A stretch of 64,000 nucleotides of DNA from Lachnospiraceae bacterium (GCA_017940415.1 JAGAYR010000009.1:1-64000), one strand, 5' to 3'. Counted from the first letter of the stretch, positions 32,639 through 42,182 are shown. Numbers and translations: made by a program. The notes: generated by a model not told the origin, from the letters alone.

Positions 32639-35479
32639 ATGAAAAATCGTATCCGTATCAAAAAAGAACAAATCATCTTATTGCTGATAAGCATTGCGGC
32701 TTTTGTCATCAGAATCGGGTTCAAAGAGGACCTGAGCAGGGACATGGAGGTATGCCTCTTACCCTGGTATGATGAGATTTCCGGAATGAGCCTTAAAACA
32801 GCTTTGAGCACCCAGGTCGGAAATTACAATTTCCTGTATCAGCTTATCATTTTCTTACTTACGAGGATTCCGGGAAAAGCGATATACAAATATAAGCTCC
32901 TGTCCGTGATCTTTGATTATGTTCTGGCAGCAGGCGTTTTTGCTTTTGTCAGAAAGACTGCAGATGATAAAAAGGCGGCTCTCGCATATTCGATTACTTT
33001 GATTCTTCCCACTGTATGGCTGAATTCTGCCGCATGGGGGCAGTGTGATTCCATATATGTAGCTTTTATCGTATGGTCTCTTTATTTCCTGTATACGAAT
33101 AAATATATTCGCTCTTTTGTTTTCCTGGGAATAAGCCTGGCGGTGAAGCTTCAGGCAGTATTTATCATTCCCTTTTTTGTTTTTCTCTATATCCTCGGAT
33201 TGATAAATAAGGAAAAGAAGATCAGGTTATATCACTTCGGAATTATACCCGGAACGGTCATAGCAACAGCTCTTCCCAATATATTTGCCGGAAGACCGCT
33301 CACGGATATGATTGGTATCTATAAGGAACAGATTGAGAAATATCAGGATATCGCCAAGAACTATCAGACCGTCTGGAATATCCTGCATTTTGCATATGAT
33401 TCGGATGCCGCATGGTGCATCGGGTTTACTGTCATAGCTCTGATCGTTCTCGGTGTTTTCTTTTATCGGAAGAAAGCCGATGTATGGGGTAAACATTTTA
33501 TCTGGTGTGCATTTCTCATGTCCTACACCTGCGTAATGTTCCTTCCCTCCATGCACGAAAGATATGCTTATCTTTATGAAATCCTGGCTATGATCACTGC
33601 CTTTTCATATGGCATAAACTTTATTGCTGCTTTTGCATTTCAGCTTATATCCGTTAAGACATATTGTTCTTATCTCTATGGAATGCTCAGGGATATTGAT
33701 CTTCTCAGCATTTTCAATACGGTGCTGTACGCGTTCTCAATCTTTGCATTTGTGAGGGAGTTAAGTGAGAAACCTCTGATCATAAATCTGTTTGACAAGG
33801 GTGAAGAAAGCTCTTATGCACCTGCCCGTTTCCCCGTAAAGGAAAGATTCAAGCCCGGAAAGAAAGACATTACAGCCCTTCTTATTCTCACCGGAATATT
33901 CCTGCTTATAGGTTCAATGCACCTGGGCAGAAAAGAAGCTCCCGAGACATATCTGGCATTCGGAACTGAAACCGCGCAGGGAACCGAGATCTATGTATCT
34001 CTCGATGCATATCAGGATGTTGGAGCGGTCTGTATCTATCCCAGAATGTCAGGAAAAGAGTCCTTTGAATTGTTTTATGCAGAGGATGGAGAGTGGAAGA
34101 AAATTGAGGCGGATACCGTACTGAAGGGTGTTTTCACATGGAGACGGATTGATGTAAATGTCAGAACCCATCAGTTTTGTATTGTTTTCTCGGATCCTAA
34201 AGTGGAGATAGCGGAGGTTGCGTGCCTTGATCCTAACGGAAACAGAATCTCTTTATTGGAAGGTTCGTCCCCTGCGGAAGTTTTCGACGAACAGGATATG
34301 ATCCCCAGAACTCCCACCGCTTTCGATTCCATGATATTTGATGAGGTTTATCACGGAAGGACTGCTTTCGAATTCCTGAACGGAATGAAGATTTATGAGA
34401 ACACTCATCCTCCCCTTGGAAAGACTCTTATATCAATAGGAATCAGATTGTTTGGAATGAATCCTTTCGGATACCGTATCATCGTGCTTTTGTTCGGAGT
34501 AATGTGCATTCCCGTAATGTATCTGTTTGTTCTCAGGATCACAGGGGACAGCAGATATGCGATCCTTGCAGGAATTTTACAGATCACGGAATTCATGCAT
34601 TATTCTTTATCCAGGATCTCGACCATAGATATCATCGTCGCATTCTTCGTGATGTGCATGTTCTATGGATGCTTTGCATTTATTCAGGAAGAAAGAAGAC
34701 GTTATCTGTTATTGTCGGGAGCAGCCTTTGCGCTCGGTGCCGCAACCAAATGGACGGCTATATATGCCGCAGCGGGAATTGCATTTATCCTGCTCGTATG
34801 GATGATCGTTAAGATACGGGAACACAGAAAAGCTTCCTATATATCAGGATTTGTTCTGATATGCATCCTTTGCTACATGGTATTGCCCGCCGTGGTATAT
34901 GTTCTGTCATACGTTCCTTTTGTGAAAGCATATCCTAATCAGAACCTGATCGAACATGCCGTATCCAACAGTATCCATATGCTGGATTACCATAAGAATG
35001 TAACTGCGGGACATCCTTACGCATCTCCCTGGTACAGCTGGATATTTGACTGGCTTCCTCTTGTGGATTCCAGAACCATATTCGGAGACTACATGGGCGT
35101 TGTAGCTACTTTTGTAAATCCCTTTGTGTGCTATGCGGGACTTGCTTCCGTATTTCATCATGTGTATCTGACATTCAAAAAGAAGGATGCTGCATCCGCT
35201 GTTCTGGTCGTATTATATGTTTGTATGCTCCTTCCCTGGGTATTCATTACCAGAACCGTATTTATATATCAGTATTTTATTTGTACCAAGGTTTTGATAC
35301 TGATGATATGCAGGAGTATTCAGTGTATCGGATTCAAAAATGAAAACTCCGTTATCCGGTTTACCGGAGTGGTATCGATCGTGCTCTTCGTTATGTATTT
35401 CCCTGTATTATCCGGATGTATGGTTAAGAAAGAGTATATCGATTATGTGCTCAGAGCTCTTCCCAACTGGTGGTTTTGA
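32639..35479 (+). CDS. Two-module GT-C glycosyltransferase (Gpi18-like plus PMT/GT39-like)
   Basis: A 946-residue membrane protein with about twenty hydrophobic segments. Residues up to about 410 look like a Gpi18-type mannosyltransferase module. A soluble beta-type insert (about 435-560) follows. The second half has the protein O-mannosyltransferase (GT39) signature: FDEVYHGRTAFEFLNG, then ENTHPPLGKTLIS. These enzymes use polyprenyl-phosphate sugars to glycosylate surface proteins or polymers at the outer membrane face. ATG at 32639 is used; an ATG 33 bp upstream lies in the terminator hairpin. The GGAG at 32619 is 16 nt away, so the start is uncertain. Confidence 0.85.
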   Translation: MKNRIRIKKEQIILLLISIAAFVIRIGFKEDLSRDMEVCLLPWYDEISGMSLKTALSTQVGNYNFLYQLIIFLLTRIPGKAIYKYKLLSVIFDYVLAAGVFAFVRKTADDKKAALAYSITLILPTVWLNSAAWGQCDSIYVAFIVWSLYFLYTNKYIRSFVFLGISLAVKLQAVFIIPFFVFLYILGLINKEKKIRLYHFGIIPGTVIATALPNIFAGRPLTDMIGIYKEQIEKYQDIAKNYQTVWNILHFAYDSDAAWCIGFTVIALIVLGVFFYRKKADVWGKHFIWCAFLMSYTCVMFLPSMHERYAYLYEILAMITAFSYGINFIAAFAFQLISVKTYCSYLYGMLRDIDLLSIFNTVLYAFSIFAFVRELSEKPLIINLFDKGEESSYAPARFPVKERFKPGKKDITALLILTGIFLLIGSMHLGRKEAPETYLAFGTETAQGTEIYVSLDAYQDVGAVCIYPRMSGKESFELFYAEDGEWKKIEADTVLKGVFTWRRIDVNVRTHQFCIVFSDPKVEIAEVACLDPNGNRISLLEGSSPAEVFDEQDMIPRTPTAFDSMIFDEVYHGRTAFEFLNGMKIYENTHPPLGKTLISIGIRLFGMNPFGYRIIVLLFGVMCIPVMYLFVLRITGDSRYAILAGILQITEFMHYSLSRISTIDIIVAFFVMCMFYGCFAFIQEERRRYLLLSGAAFALGAATKWTAIYAAAGIAFILLVWMIVKIREHRKASYISGFVLICILCYMVLPAVVYVLSYVPFVKAYPNQNLIEHAVSNSIHMLDYHKNVTAGHPYASPWYSWIFDWLPLVDSRTIFGDYMGVVATFVNPFVCYAGLASVFHHVYLTFKKKDAASAVLVVLYVCMLLPWVFITRTVFIYQYFICTKVLILMICRSIQCIGFKNENSVIRFTGVVSIVLFVMYFPVLSGCMVKKEYIDYVLRALPNWWF

Positions 35480-35499
35480 TAAGTGAAAAGGAGGCATCT

Positions 35500-36339
35500 A
35501 TGGATAAAGCTTTTACATTAAGTAACGGTATTACGATCCCTGAGGTTGGATTCGGTTCATATCTGTCTACCGTAGATGCCGGAAAAGAAAACATAAAAAA
35601 GGCGTTTGATGCCGGATACAGATATATAGATACCGCAAGGTTCTATAATAATGAGGAAGAAGTAGGTGAGGCATGGACCGAATACGGTCTGAAGAGAGAT
35701 GAGGTATTCCTGTGCAGTAAGGTATGGCCTACATTTCTCGGATACGAGAAGACACTGGAATCTTTCGAGGAATCCTGCAGATGCCTTAAAACAGATTATC
35801 TGGATATGTATCTGATCCATTGGCCCAAGCAAAATCAGAAGGATGAAAACTGGGTGAGGCATATGGCAGAGGGCTGGAGAGCTCTCGAAGATCTGTATGA
35901 AGAGGGCAGGATAAAAGCCATCGGTGTTTCAAACTTCCTTCCTCATCATCTGATGGAACTGATGAAAACTGCGAAGATAAAGCCTATGCTGGATCAGTTG
36001 GAACTTCATGTGGGTTATATGCAGGAATATACACTTAAGTATCTTGAAGGTGAAGGAATTCTTCCTCAGGCTTGGAGCCCCCTTGGGAGAGGCAGAGTTT
36101 TAAATGATCCGAGAATAGAAAAACTTGCCGGTAAATATGGTAAGACAAATGCTCAGATTCTTCTTCGTTTTCTCATAGACAGAGGAATTCCCGTAATCCC
36201 TAAGGCATCATCCCTTGAGAGAATGAAACAAAACCTGGATGTGGACGGATTTACTCTCTCCGATGAAGAGATATCTTATCTGTCATCAATACCTGAGATT
36301 GGATGGTCAGGAGAGCATCCCGATATGGTGGATTTCTGA
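35500..36339 (+). CDS. Aldo/keto reductase
   Basis: A 279-residue NADPH-dependent aldo/keto reductase. The catalytic tetrad is visible: Asp and Tyr in YIDTARFYNNEEEVG, Lys in FLCSKVW and His in YLIHWPK. The coenzyme-binding tail has IPVIPKASSLERMKQN. The substrate is not predictable. The start at 35500 is fixed by AAAGGAGG 6 nt upstream. It lies 20 bp after the glycosyltransferase and 7 bp before a lipoprotein gene. Confidence 0.92.
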   Translation: MDKAFTLSNGITIPEVGFGSYLSTVDAGKENIKKAFDAGYRYIDTARFYNNEEEVGEAWTEYGLKRDEVFLCSKVWPTFLGYEKTLESFEESCRCLKTDYLDMYLIHWPKQNQKDENWVRHMAEGWRALEDLYEEGRIKAIGVSNFLPHHLMELMKTAKIKPMLDQLELHVGYMQEYTLKYLEGEGILPQAWSPLGRGRVLNDPRIEKLAGKYGKTNAQILLRFLIDRGIPVIPKASSLERMKQNLDVDGFTLSDEEISYLSSIPEIGWSGEHPDMVDF

Positions 36340-36346
36340 TAATATT

Positions 36347-36841
36347 ATGAAAAGATTTTTGATCTGCAGTTTAACAATATTACTTTTTGCGACGACGGGA
36401 TGTTCGAAGCAGGGTGATCAAACGGTTCAGGAGACACCTGTGTTTTCGGATTACTATCTTGTCGGAATTTCTATAGGCGGACCCTCGTATGGTGATGATG
36501 TTACCGAAGCAGAGGGCTTAGCCATCATATGTACTGACCGAAGTGTACAGGTGTATCTGCCGGAAACAGACGGCGCACATACTTTGAAGGATTATGTATT
36601 ACAGGATACTTGCAGGGATGACACCGGAAAACCTCTTTATTATGTCTGCAATTTCGTAAGTAACGGTATTGAAGGAGCCGAGCATCATTACGGCTTGATG
36701 TATATAGAAGATGATGCTTTGCATTTTGATGAGATTTCGGAAGAAGATATGAAGCCTACGGGTGAAAAAGTGACTCTGGGATGGTTTTCCGAAGTTACTC
36801 CCGAGAATGTGTATGTTTCATATAATACCTTTGTGAATTAA
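36347..36841 (+). CDS. Small lipoprotein of unknown function
   Basis: A 164-residue protein starting MKRFLICSLTILLFATTGC, a clear lipoprotein signal with Cys19. The mature part shows no known domain; it is acidic and probably beta-rich. The start was placed at the signal peptide; in-frame upstream extension would overlap the aldo/keto reductase. Its ribosome site is weak. Confidence 0.7.
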   Translation: MKRFLICSLTILLFATTGCSKQGDQTVQETPVFSDYYLVGISIGGPSYGDDVTEAEGLAIICTDRSVQVYLPETDGAHTLKDYVLQDTCRDDTGKPLYYVCNFVSNGIEGAEHHYGLMYIEDDALHFDEISEEDMKPTGEKVTLGWFSEVTPENVYVSYNTFVN

Positions 36842-36860
36842 GCTTGATTTTGATACATAT

Positions 36861-36920
36861 TGTTATAATTGACCTTTGACGCGATTCGTGTTCAAATACA
36901 TGTATCGGGAACTGTCCCGA
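36861..36920 (+). promoter_or_regulatory. Extended -10 promoter and inverted repeat before the GH67 gene
   Basis: TGTTATAAT (36861-36869) is an extended -10 element without a clear -35. Downstream, TCGGGA-ACTG-TCCCGA (36905-36920) is a perfect 6-bp inverted repeat in the leader, a possible operator for the xylan-type gene that follows. Confidence 0.5.
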
Positions 36921-36941
36921 AAGCAAAGCGAGGGAAATATT

Positions 36942-38942
36942 ATGAGTAATTACGCTAAATTATGGCTCGGTTATAAGAGCAAGAAAGAGAATAAGGATTG
37001 TAAGTCTCTTAAGCAGATTCGTATAAACGGAGCAGATCAGGCAGATGTTATAACTAAAAATGCCGTTTCTGAATTAAAAGAAGGCCTTAAGGCTATGCTT
37101 GATATAGATCCCGAGATCACCTTCGGTTCCGCAGTGGCACCTGTAGCGGTAACCTGCGGTAAGGATATTCAGGATAACGAAGAATATAGCATTTCAATTG
37201 ACGCAGATTCTCTTGTGATCGATGCCAAGAGCCCTGTAGCCGCTTTATATGCAGCATTTGATATTCTCAGAACCGTTTCTGCAGAAAAGAAAGCAGAAGA
37301 GGTTTATGCATCCGGAAAGACCGTTCGTCCTTCCAATTCTCTCAGAATGCTCAATCACTGGGATAACATGGACGGAAGTATTGAAAGAGGATATTCCGGA
37401 CAGTCTTTCTTCTATGTAAATAACGAGATCGTTATCGATGAGCGTACAAGAGATTACGCAAGACTCATCGCCTCTGTTGGTATCAATGCTGTTGTTATCA
37501 ATAATGTAAATGTAAAAGATGCGGCTTCCTATATGATCACCGACAGATATTTTGCTAAGCTGGCAGAGCTCGGTGAGATATTTGCAAGCTACGGAATCGG
37601 ATTATACTTAAGCCTTAATTACGCATCCACCATTGAGATCGGCGGTCTTGACAGTGCGGATCCTCTTGATGAGAGAGTAATCGCATGGTGGAAGGATAAA
37701 GTTGCAGAGTGCTTTGCTAAGATTCCCACCCTTAAAGGATTCCTTGTAAAGGCAGACTCCGAGGGACGTCCCGGTCCCTTTACCTACGGAAGAACCCAGG
37801 CTGACGGAGCCAACATGCTTGCTGATATCGTCAAAGAGCATGGCGGAATCATCATCTGGAGATGCTTCGTATATAACTGTAAGCAGGACTGGAGAGATTA
37901 TAAGACCGACAGAGCAAGAGCAGGATACGATAACTTCATGCCCATGGACGGTGATTATCACGACAACGTTATCCTTCAGATCAAGAACGGTCCCATGGAC
38001 TTCCAGATCAGAGAGCCTATTTCTCCCCTTCTCGGCGGTCTTAAGAAAACAAACCAGATGCTGGAAGTTCAGATTGCACAGGAGTACACCGGACACCAGA
38101 TCGACGTTTGCTATCTGATGCCCATGTTCAAAGAAATCCTTGGATTCAAGACTTACTGCAGTGAGAAGGATGATACCGTTGCCGATATCGTAAGCGGTAA
38201 GACATTTAACAGCAGATTCTCCGGAGTTGCAGCGGTTACCAATACCGGTAATGATTTCAACTGGACCGGCAACTACCTTGCAGGTGCTAACCTCTTCGGA
38301 TTCGGAAGACTTGCATTTGATACTGATCTTTCTTCAGAAGAAATCGCAGAAGAGTTCATTAAGATGACCATTTCTGAAGACCAGGAAGTAGTTGATACCA
38401 TCATGTCCATACTTCTTCCTTCACGTGCCATCTATGAAAAATACACCAGCCCTCTGGGCATCGGCTGGATGGTTACTCCCGGTGTTCACTACGGATGCAG
38501 CGTAGACGGATATGAGTATGACAGATGGGGAACCTATCACAGAGCGGATCACCTGGGAATCGGTGTGGACAGAACCGATAAGGGAACCGGATATGCTCTT
38601 CTGTACAACGAGCCCAATGCTTCAATGTACAATTCACCCGATGAGTGCCCCGACGAGCTTGTTCTCTTTTTCCACCATCTGCCTTATACACATAAACTTC
38701 ACAGCGGTAAGACTGTTATCCAGCATATCTACGACACTCATTTCGAGGGATATGAAGAGGCTAAGGGACTTGCGGCTAAGTGGGATACTCTCAAGGGTAA
38801 AGTAGATGAGGACATCTATGAGAATGTAAGAGAACGCTTCGAAAGACAGCTTTCCAATGCACGTGAATGGTGCGACCAGGTTAATTCCTACTTCTTCCGT
38901 AAGAGCGGAATTCCCGATGAGAAGGGCAGACAGATCTGGTAA
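36942..38942 (+). CDS. GH67 alpha-glucuronidase
   Basis: A 666-residue intracellular alpha-glucuronidase of family GH67, close to the usual length of about 680. It releases 4-O-methyl-glucuronic acid from the non-reducing end of short aldouronic acids derived from xylan. Conserved active-site stretches are present: KADSEGRPGP with Glu274, MPMDGDYHDN with Asp336 and FQIREPISPL with Glu358; exact role assignment is by motif recall. An N-terminal beta-sandwich precedes the barrel. No signal peptide is seen. The start at 36942 is set by GCGAGGG; a longer in-frame start lies in the promoter region. Confidence 0.93.
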   Translation: MSNYAKLWLGYKSKKENKDCKSLKQIRINGADQADVITKNAVSELKEGLKAMLDIDPEITFGSAVAPVAVTCGKDIQDNEEYSISIDADSLVIDAKSPVAALYAAFDILRTVSAEKKAEEVYASGKTVRPSNSLRMLNHWDNMDGSIERGYSGQSFFYVNNEIVIDERTRDYARLIASVGINAVVINNVNVKDAASYMITDRYFAKLAELGEIFASYGIGLYLSLNYASTIEIGGLDSADPLDERVIAWWKDKVAECFAKIPTLKGFLVKADSEGRPGPFTYGRTQADGANMLADIVKEHGGIIIWRCFVYNCKQDWRDYKTDRARAGYDNFMPMDGDYHDNVILQIKNGPMDFQIREPISPLLGGLKKTNQMLEVQIAQEYTGHQIDVCYLMPMFKEILGFKTYCSEKDDTVADIVSGKTFNSRFSGVAAVTNTGNDFNWTGNYLAGANLFGFGRLAFDTDLSSEEIAEEFIKMTISEDQEVVDTIMSILLPSRAIYEKYTSPLGIGWMVTPGVHYGCSVDGYEYDRWGTYHRADHLGIGVDRTDKGTGYALLYNEPNASMYNSPDECPDELVLFFHHLPYTHKLHSGKTVIQHIYDTHFEGYEEAKGLAAKWDTLKGKVDEDIYENVRERFERQLSNAREWCDQVNSYFFRKSGIPDEKGRQIW

Positions 38943-38952
38943 GGAATCCTAA

Positions 38953-40095
38953 ATGAAAGAAATAACCTGTGACGAGTTAAAGAGTTTACCTGAAGACTCG
39001 TATGTATTAATTGATATAAGAGATGAAGGGCTCCGGGAATATGGCATGATTCCCGGAGCTGTCAGTGTTCCTACGGAAGATCTGACGGACAGTAAGGTTC
39101 TTGCAGAGATTGATCCTGATAAAAAGCTGATCTTTTATTGTGAGATAGGTAGAATGTCTCTTGCTATCGATGACACAATGGAAGTGCTTGAAGGCAAGGA
39201 TTGTTACAGTCTCTCCGGTGGCTATGTGGGCTATGTAAGATCCGGCATCTCAAATGAGGCGGATAAGGAAGAAAAAAGAAAGAAAGCTGAGGACAGTATT
39301 CAGAAAAAGTTTCATAAACAGCTTTTTTCTCCTTTTGCCAGAGCCTGCAAGACTTATAAGCTGATAGAAGAGGGCGATAAGATTGCAGTCTGTATCTCAG
39401 GAGGAAAAGATTCCATGCTCATGGCCAAGCTTTTCCAGGAGATTAAAAAACACAGACAGGTGGAATTCGACCTTACATTCCTGGTAATGGATCCCGGATA
39501 TAAACCTGAAAACAGACAGCTTATAGAAAGCAATGCGGAAGCACTGGGAATTCCCATAACCATATTTGAAAGTACAATCTTTGATACGGTAGATACCATT
39601 GAAAAGAATCCCTGCTATCTGTGCGCAAGGATGAGAAGAGGGTATCTCTACAGTAAGGCTAAAGAACTTGGCTGTAACAAGATAGCTCTGGGTCATCACT
39701 ACGATGATGTAATCGAGACCATACTTATGGGAATGCTTCACGGTGCACAGATTCAGACCATGATGCCCAAACTTCATAGCACTAATTTCGAAGGAATGGA
39801 ACTCATAAGGCCGCTCTATTTTGTAAGGGAAAGTGACATATGCGCATGGCGCGATTATAATGATCTTCATTTCCTTCAGTGCGCATGCCATTTCACCGAT
39901 ACCTGCACAACCTGTCACACTGACGGAACGACGTCTTCAAAAAGGCTTGAAACCAAGAAGCTTATCGCAGAACTTAAGAAGACCAATCCTTTTGTTGAAT
40001 CAAATATTTTCAGAAGCATGGAGAATGTAAATCTCGATACGGTTATTGAGTACAAACAAAAGGGAGTCAGGCATAATTTTCTGGATGAGTATTGA
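38953..40095 (+). CDS. Rhodanese-TtcA fusion, predicted tRNA thiolation enzyme
   Basis: A 380-residue fusion. Residues 1-95 are a rhodanese domain with the persulfide Cys in YCEIGRMS. Residues from about 125 form a TtcA-type PP-loop ATPase: ISGGKDS near residue 150, then CYLC and the CAC...CTTC cluster that in TtcA hold a 4Fe-4S cluster. TtcA makes 2-thiocytidine in tRNA; the attached rhodanese could deliver sulfur directly. It follows the GH67 gene by 10 bp without its own promoter, so it may be transcribed with it, although the functions are unrelated. Confidence 0.88.
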   Translation: MKEITCDELKSLPEDSYVLIDIRDEGLREYGMIPGAVSVPTEDLTDSKVLAEIDPDKKLIFYCEIGRMSLAIDDTMEVLEGKDCYSLSGGYVGYVRSGISNEADKEEKRKKAEDSIQKKFHKQLFSPFARACKTYKLIEEGDKIAVCISGGKDSMLMAKLFQEIKKHRQVEFDLTFLVMDPGYKPENRQLIESNAEALGIPITIFESTIFDTVDTIEKNPCYLCARMRRGYLYSKAKELGCNKIALGHHYDDVIETILMGMLHGAQIQTMMPKLHSTNFEGMELIRPLYFVRESDICAWRDYNDLHFLQCACHFTDTCTTCHTDGTTSSKRLETKKLIAELKKTNPFVESNIFRSMENVNLDTVIEYKQKGVRHNFLDEY

Positions 40096-40111
40096 GATGT
40101 TTTTTCTGTAA

Positions 40112-40140
40112 TTGATAATAAAATGGAAATAAGTTAAAAT
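40112..40140 (+). promoter_or_regulatory. Promoter of the hydroxyacyl-CoA dehydrogenase gene
   Basis: TTGATA (40112-40117), a 17-bp spacer, TAAAAT (40135-40140). The predicted start point falls inside the following hairpin. Confidence 0.6.
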
Positions 40141-40141
40141 A

Positions 40142-40182
40142 ATACTGGGATATGTTAAAAAATTAACTATCCCGGTATTTTT
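40142..40182 (+). terminator. Terminator overlapping the next promoter's start point
   Basis: ATACTGGGATA...GTTAA / TTAAC...TATCCCGGTAT makes a 16-bp stem with one bulge and an A4 loop, followed by TTTTATT. It can end transcripts from upstream. Transcripts starting near 40147 would keep the inner part as a 5' stem-loop. Confidence 0.75.
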
Positions 40183-40201
40183 ATTGTATTTGGAGGTAAA
40201 T

Positions 40202-41167
40202 ATGGAATTACAAAATGTAGTAGTAGCCGGCGGCGGGGTGCTGGGAACGCAGATCGGACTTATGTGTGCCTATACGGGACATAAAGTGACGTTCTGGCTG
40301 AGAAGCGAAAGTTCTATCGGAAGAACCACACCTAAGATTGAGAGATATTCTGCATTAATGCTTCGGGATCTTGAAGCTGCCAAAGCGCTTATCACCAATC
40401 CTGTCGGAAAGATGCTGTACCCCAGAGGAATGATCAAATCATGGGACGGTATTACCGAAGAGAAGATTGATGAACTTCTTAAGACCGGAGGGGATAATCT
40501 CAAAAACAATATCAGCATTGAACTTGATATGGCCAAGGCTGTTGCAGATGCTGACATCGTTATCGAATCAATGTCGGAAGATCCCGATGCCAAGATAGCG
40601 GTTTACGAACAGATGAAGGATCTTCTTCCGGAGAAGACAATTCTCGTAACCAACTCTTCAACAATGCTTCCCAGCCGATTTGCTCAGCATACCGGAAGAC
40701 CTGAGAAGTATCTCTCACTTCACTTTGCAAATACTATTTGGAAAAACAACACTGCAGAGGTGATGGGACATCCCGGAACCGATCAGGCTATATATGATAA
40801 GGTTGTTGCTTTTGCTTCGGACATCAATATGGTTCCTTTACAGCTTCATAAGGAACAGCCCGGATATATCCTTAACTCTATGCTGGTGCCTTTCTTAAGC
40901 GCCGCACAGGAATTATGGGCTAAGGAAGTGGCAGATCCCGAAACCATCGATCTGACCTGGAAGCTGGCGACAAGTGCACCTGCAGGACCTTTCCAGATCC
41001 TTGATATCGTGGGACTTGAGACCGCTTATAACATCCATATTATGAAGCCTGAATCAAAGATTGAGGGATCTCTTGAAAATAAGATCTGTACTCTTCTGAA
41101 AGAGAAAATCGACAAGGGTGAGACCGGTGTTAATGCAGGTAAAGGTTTCTACGATTATAAGAAATAA
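40202..41167 (+). CDS. 3-hydroxyacyl-CoA dehydrogenase family protein
   Basis: A 321-residue two-domain dehydrogenase. The NAD-binding Rossmann fold begins VVVAGGGVLGTQIGL; the middle has the family's TNSSTM and the SLHFANTIWKNNTAEV stretch with the catalytic His. The C-terminal helical domain ends NAGKGFYDY, as in 3-hydroxybutyryl-CoA dehydrogenases. No beta-oxidation or butyrate genes adjoin it, so it may be a paralogue with another substrate. GGAGG 5 nt before ATG 40202 fixes the start. Confidence 0.88.
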   Translation: MELQNVVVAGGGVLGTQIGLMCAYTGHKVTFWLRSESSIGRTTPKIERYSALMLRDLEAAKALITNPVGKMLYPRGMIKSWDGITEEKIDELLKTGGDNLKNNISIELDMAKAVADADIVIESMSEDPDAKIAVYEQMKDLLPEKTILVTNSSTMLPSRFAQHTGRPEKYLSLHFANTIWKNNTAEVMGHPGTDQAIYDKVVAFASDINMVPLQLHKEQPGYILNSMLVPFLSAAQELWAKEVADPETIDLTWKLATSAPAGPFQILDIVGLETAYNIHIMKPESKIEGSLENKICTLLKEKIDKGETGVNAGKGFYDYKK

Positions 41168-41190
41168 TATGATTAAATGATATAGGATAG

Positions 41191-41215
41191 GCGCCCGCTG
41201 ATGCGGGCGCTTTTG
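41191..41215 (+). terminator. Rho-independent terminator
   Basis: GCGCCCGC / GCGGGCGC stem with a TGAT loop followed by TTTT. It separates the dehydrogenase from the NrtR gene. Confidence 0.9.
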
Positions 41216-41253
41216 ATGTTTGTGTATTTTTTTATCATTTTTGGAAATATTTG

Positions 41254-41281
41254 TTGCGGCAATGCTTATTGCATGTATAAT
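41254..41281 (+). promoter_or_regulatory. Promoter of the NrtR gene
   Basis: TTGCGG (41254-41259), 16 bp, TATAAT (41276-41281). The NrtR-type palindrome begins 10 bp downstream of the -10, over the predicted start point. Confidence 0.6.
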
Positions 41282-41290
41282 TGAGTTGAG

Positions 41291-41315
41291 GTTAAGTGTT
41301 AAAACAATACTTAAC
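41291..41315. promoter_or_regulatory. Predicted NrtR operator at its own gene
   Basis: GTTAAGTGTT-AAAAC-AATACTTAAC, 10-bp arms with one G-T mismatch. The same pattern occurs twice before the NAD salvage operon at 58993 and 59036. Its position just after the -10 fits autorepression. Confidence 0.75.
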
Positions 41316-41363
41316 AGTGACGTAGATAGAGCATCAACACAGTTTATATAAAGAGAAGAGATT

Positions 41364-42182
41364 ATGAATAATAAGAAAAACAAAGACGGATTAACGGAAA
41401 AGCAATTCTTAAAACAGTACAATCCCGGGAATTATAAGAGACCTTCTGTTACAACGGATGTTCTGATAATAGGCGCGGGAGAAAAGCACTCAGGTCTAAA
41501 ACTCTTGCTTATTAAAAGAGGCAATCATCCTTATATCGACTGCTGGGCATTTCCCGGTGGCTTTATCGAGGAGAACGAAACCGCATATCAGGCCGCGGCT
41601 AGGGAACTTGAAGAAGAGACCGGGCTTAAAGGCATCTATCTTGACCAGATATATACATTTACCAAGCCCGGAAGAGATCCCAGAACCTGGGTTATGAGTA
41701 TTGCGTATCTTGCACTGCTTCCGAGACTTGAAGAAGTAAAAGGACTTGACGATGCCAAAGATGCGGCATGGTTTGATATGGAATTCACTGATTCGGAGAT
41801 TGTACTTACAAACAGTGAAAAGGATGTAAGGATCGTTTACGGTCTGAAAAAAGAAAACTTCCGAAACGGAGCAGTCAGATATGATAACTTCATACCGGAA
41901 CTTAAGAGTGAAGAAAGGCTTGCTTTCGATCACGTGGAGATTCTTATCGAGGCTGTTAAGAAGCTCAGGGAGCAGGTTTTCTATAATAACCAGGCATTTT
42001 GTCTCGTTGATGAAACTTTCACTCTTCCAGAATTGCAGGCGGTATATGAATCGGTTTTAAATCGTCCGTTATATAAGAAGAGTTTTCGTGACATGATCAG
42101 CGACAGGATTGTGGAGACCGGAAAAGAGAAACGGTCGGATGTAAAAGGCGGAAGACTCAGCAAGGAGTATAGATTGAAATGA
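41364..42182 (+). CDS. nrtR: NrtR-type Nudix transcriptional regulator of NAD metabolism
   Basis: A 272-residue protein. An N-terminal Nudix domain (about residues 30-165) carries an intact Nudix box, GGFIEENETAYQAAARELEE followed by ETGL, so catalysis may be retained. The C-terminal winged helix (FTLPELQAVYESVLNRPLYK to the end) matches NrtR regulators, which sense ADP-ribose and control NAD biosynthesis. Identical palindromes precede this gene and the pncA-nadD-pncB-nadE operon in the same window, strongly supporting the assignment over a plain ADP-ribose hydrolase. It overlaps the next gene by 4 bp (ATGA). Confidence 0.88.
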   Translation: MNNKKNKDGLTEKQFLKQYNPGNYKRPSVTTDVLIIGAGEKHSGLKLLLIKRGNHPYIDCWAFPGGFIEENETAYQAAARELEEETGLKGIYLDQIYTFTKPGRDPRTWVMSIAYLALLPRLEEVKGLDDAKDAAWFDMEFTDSEIVLTNSEKDVRIVYGLKKENFRNGAVRYDNFIPELKSEERLAFDHVEILIEAVKKLREQVFYNNQAFCLVDETFTLPELQAVYESVLNRPLYKKSFRDMISDRIVETGKEKRSDVKGGRLSKEYRLK

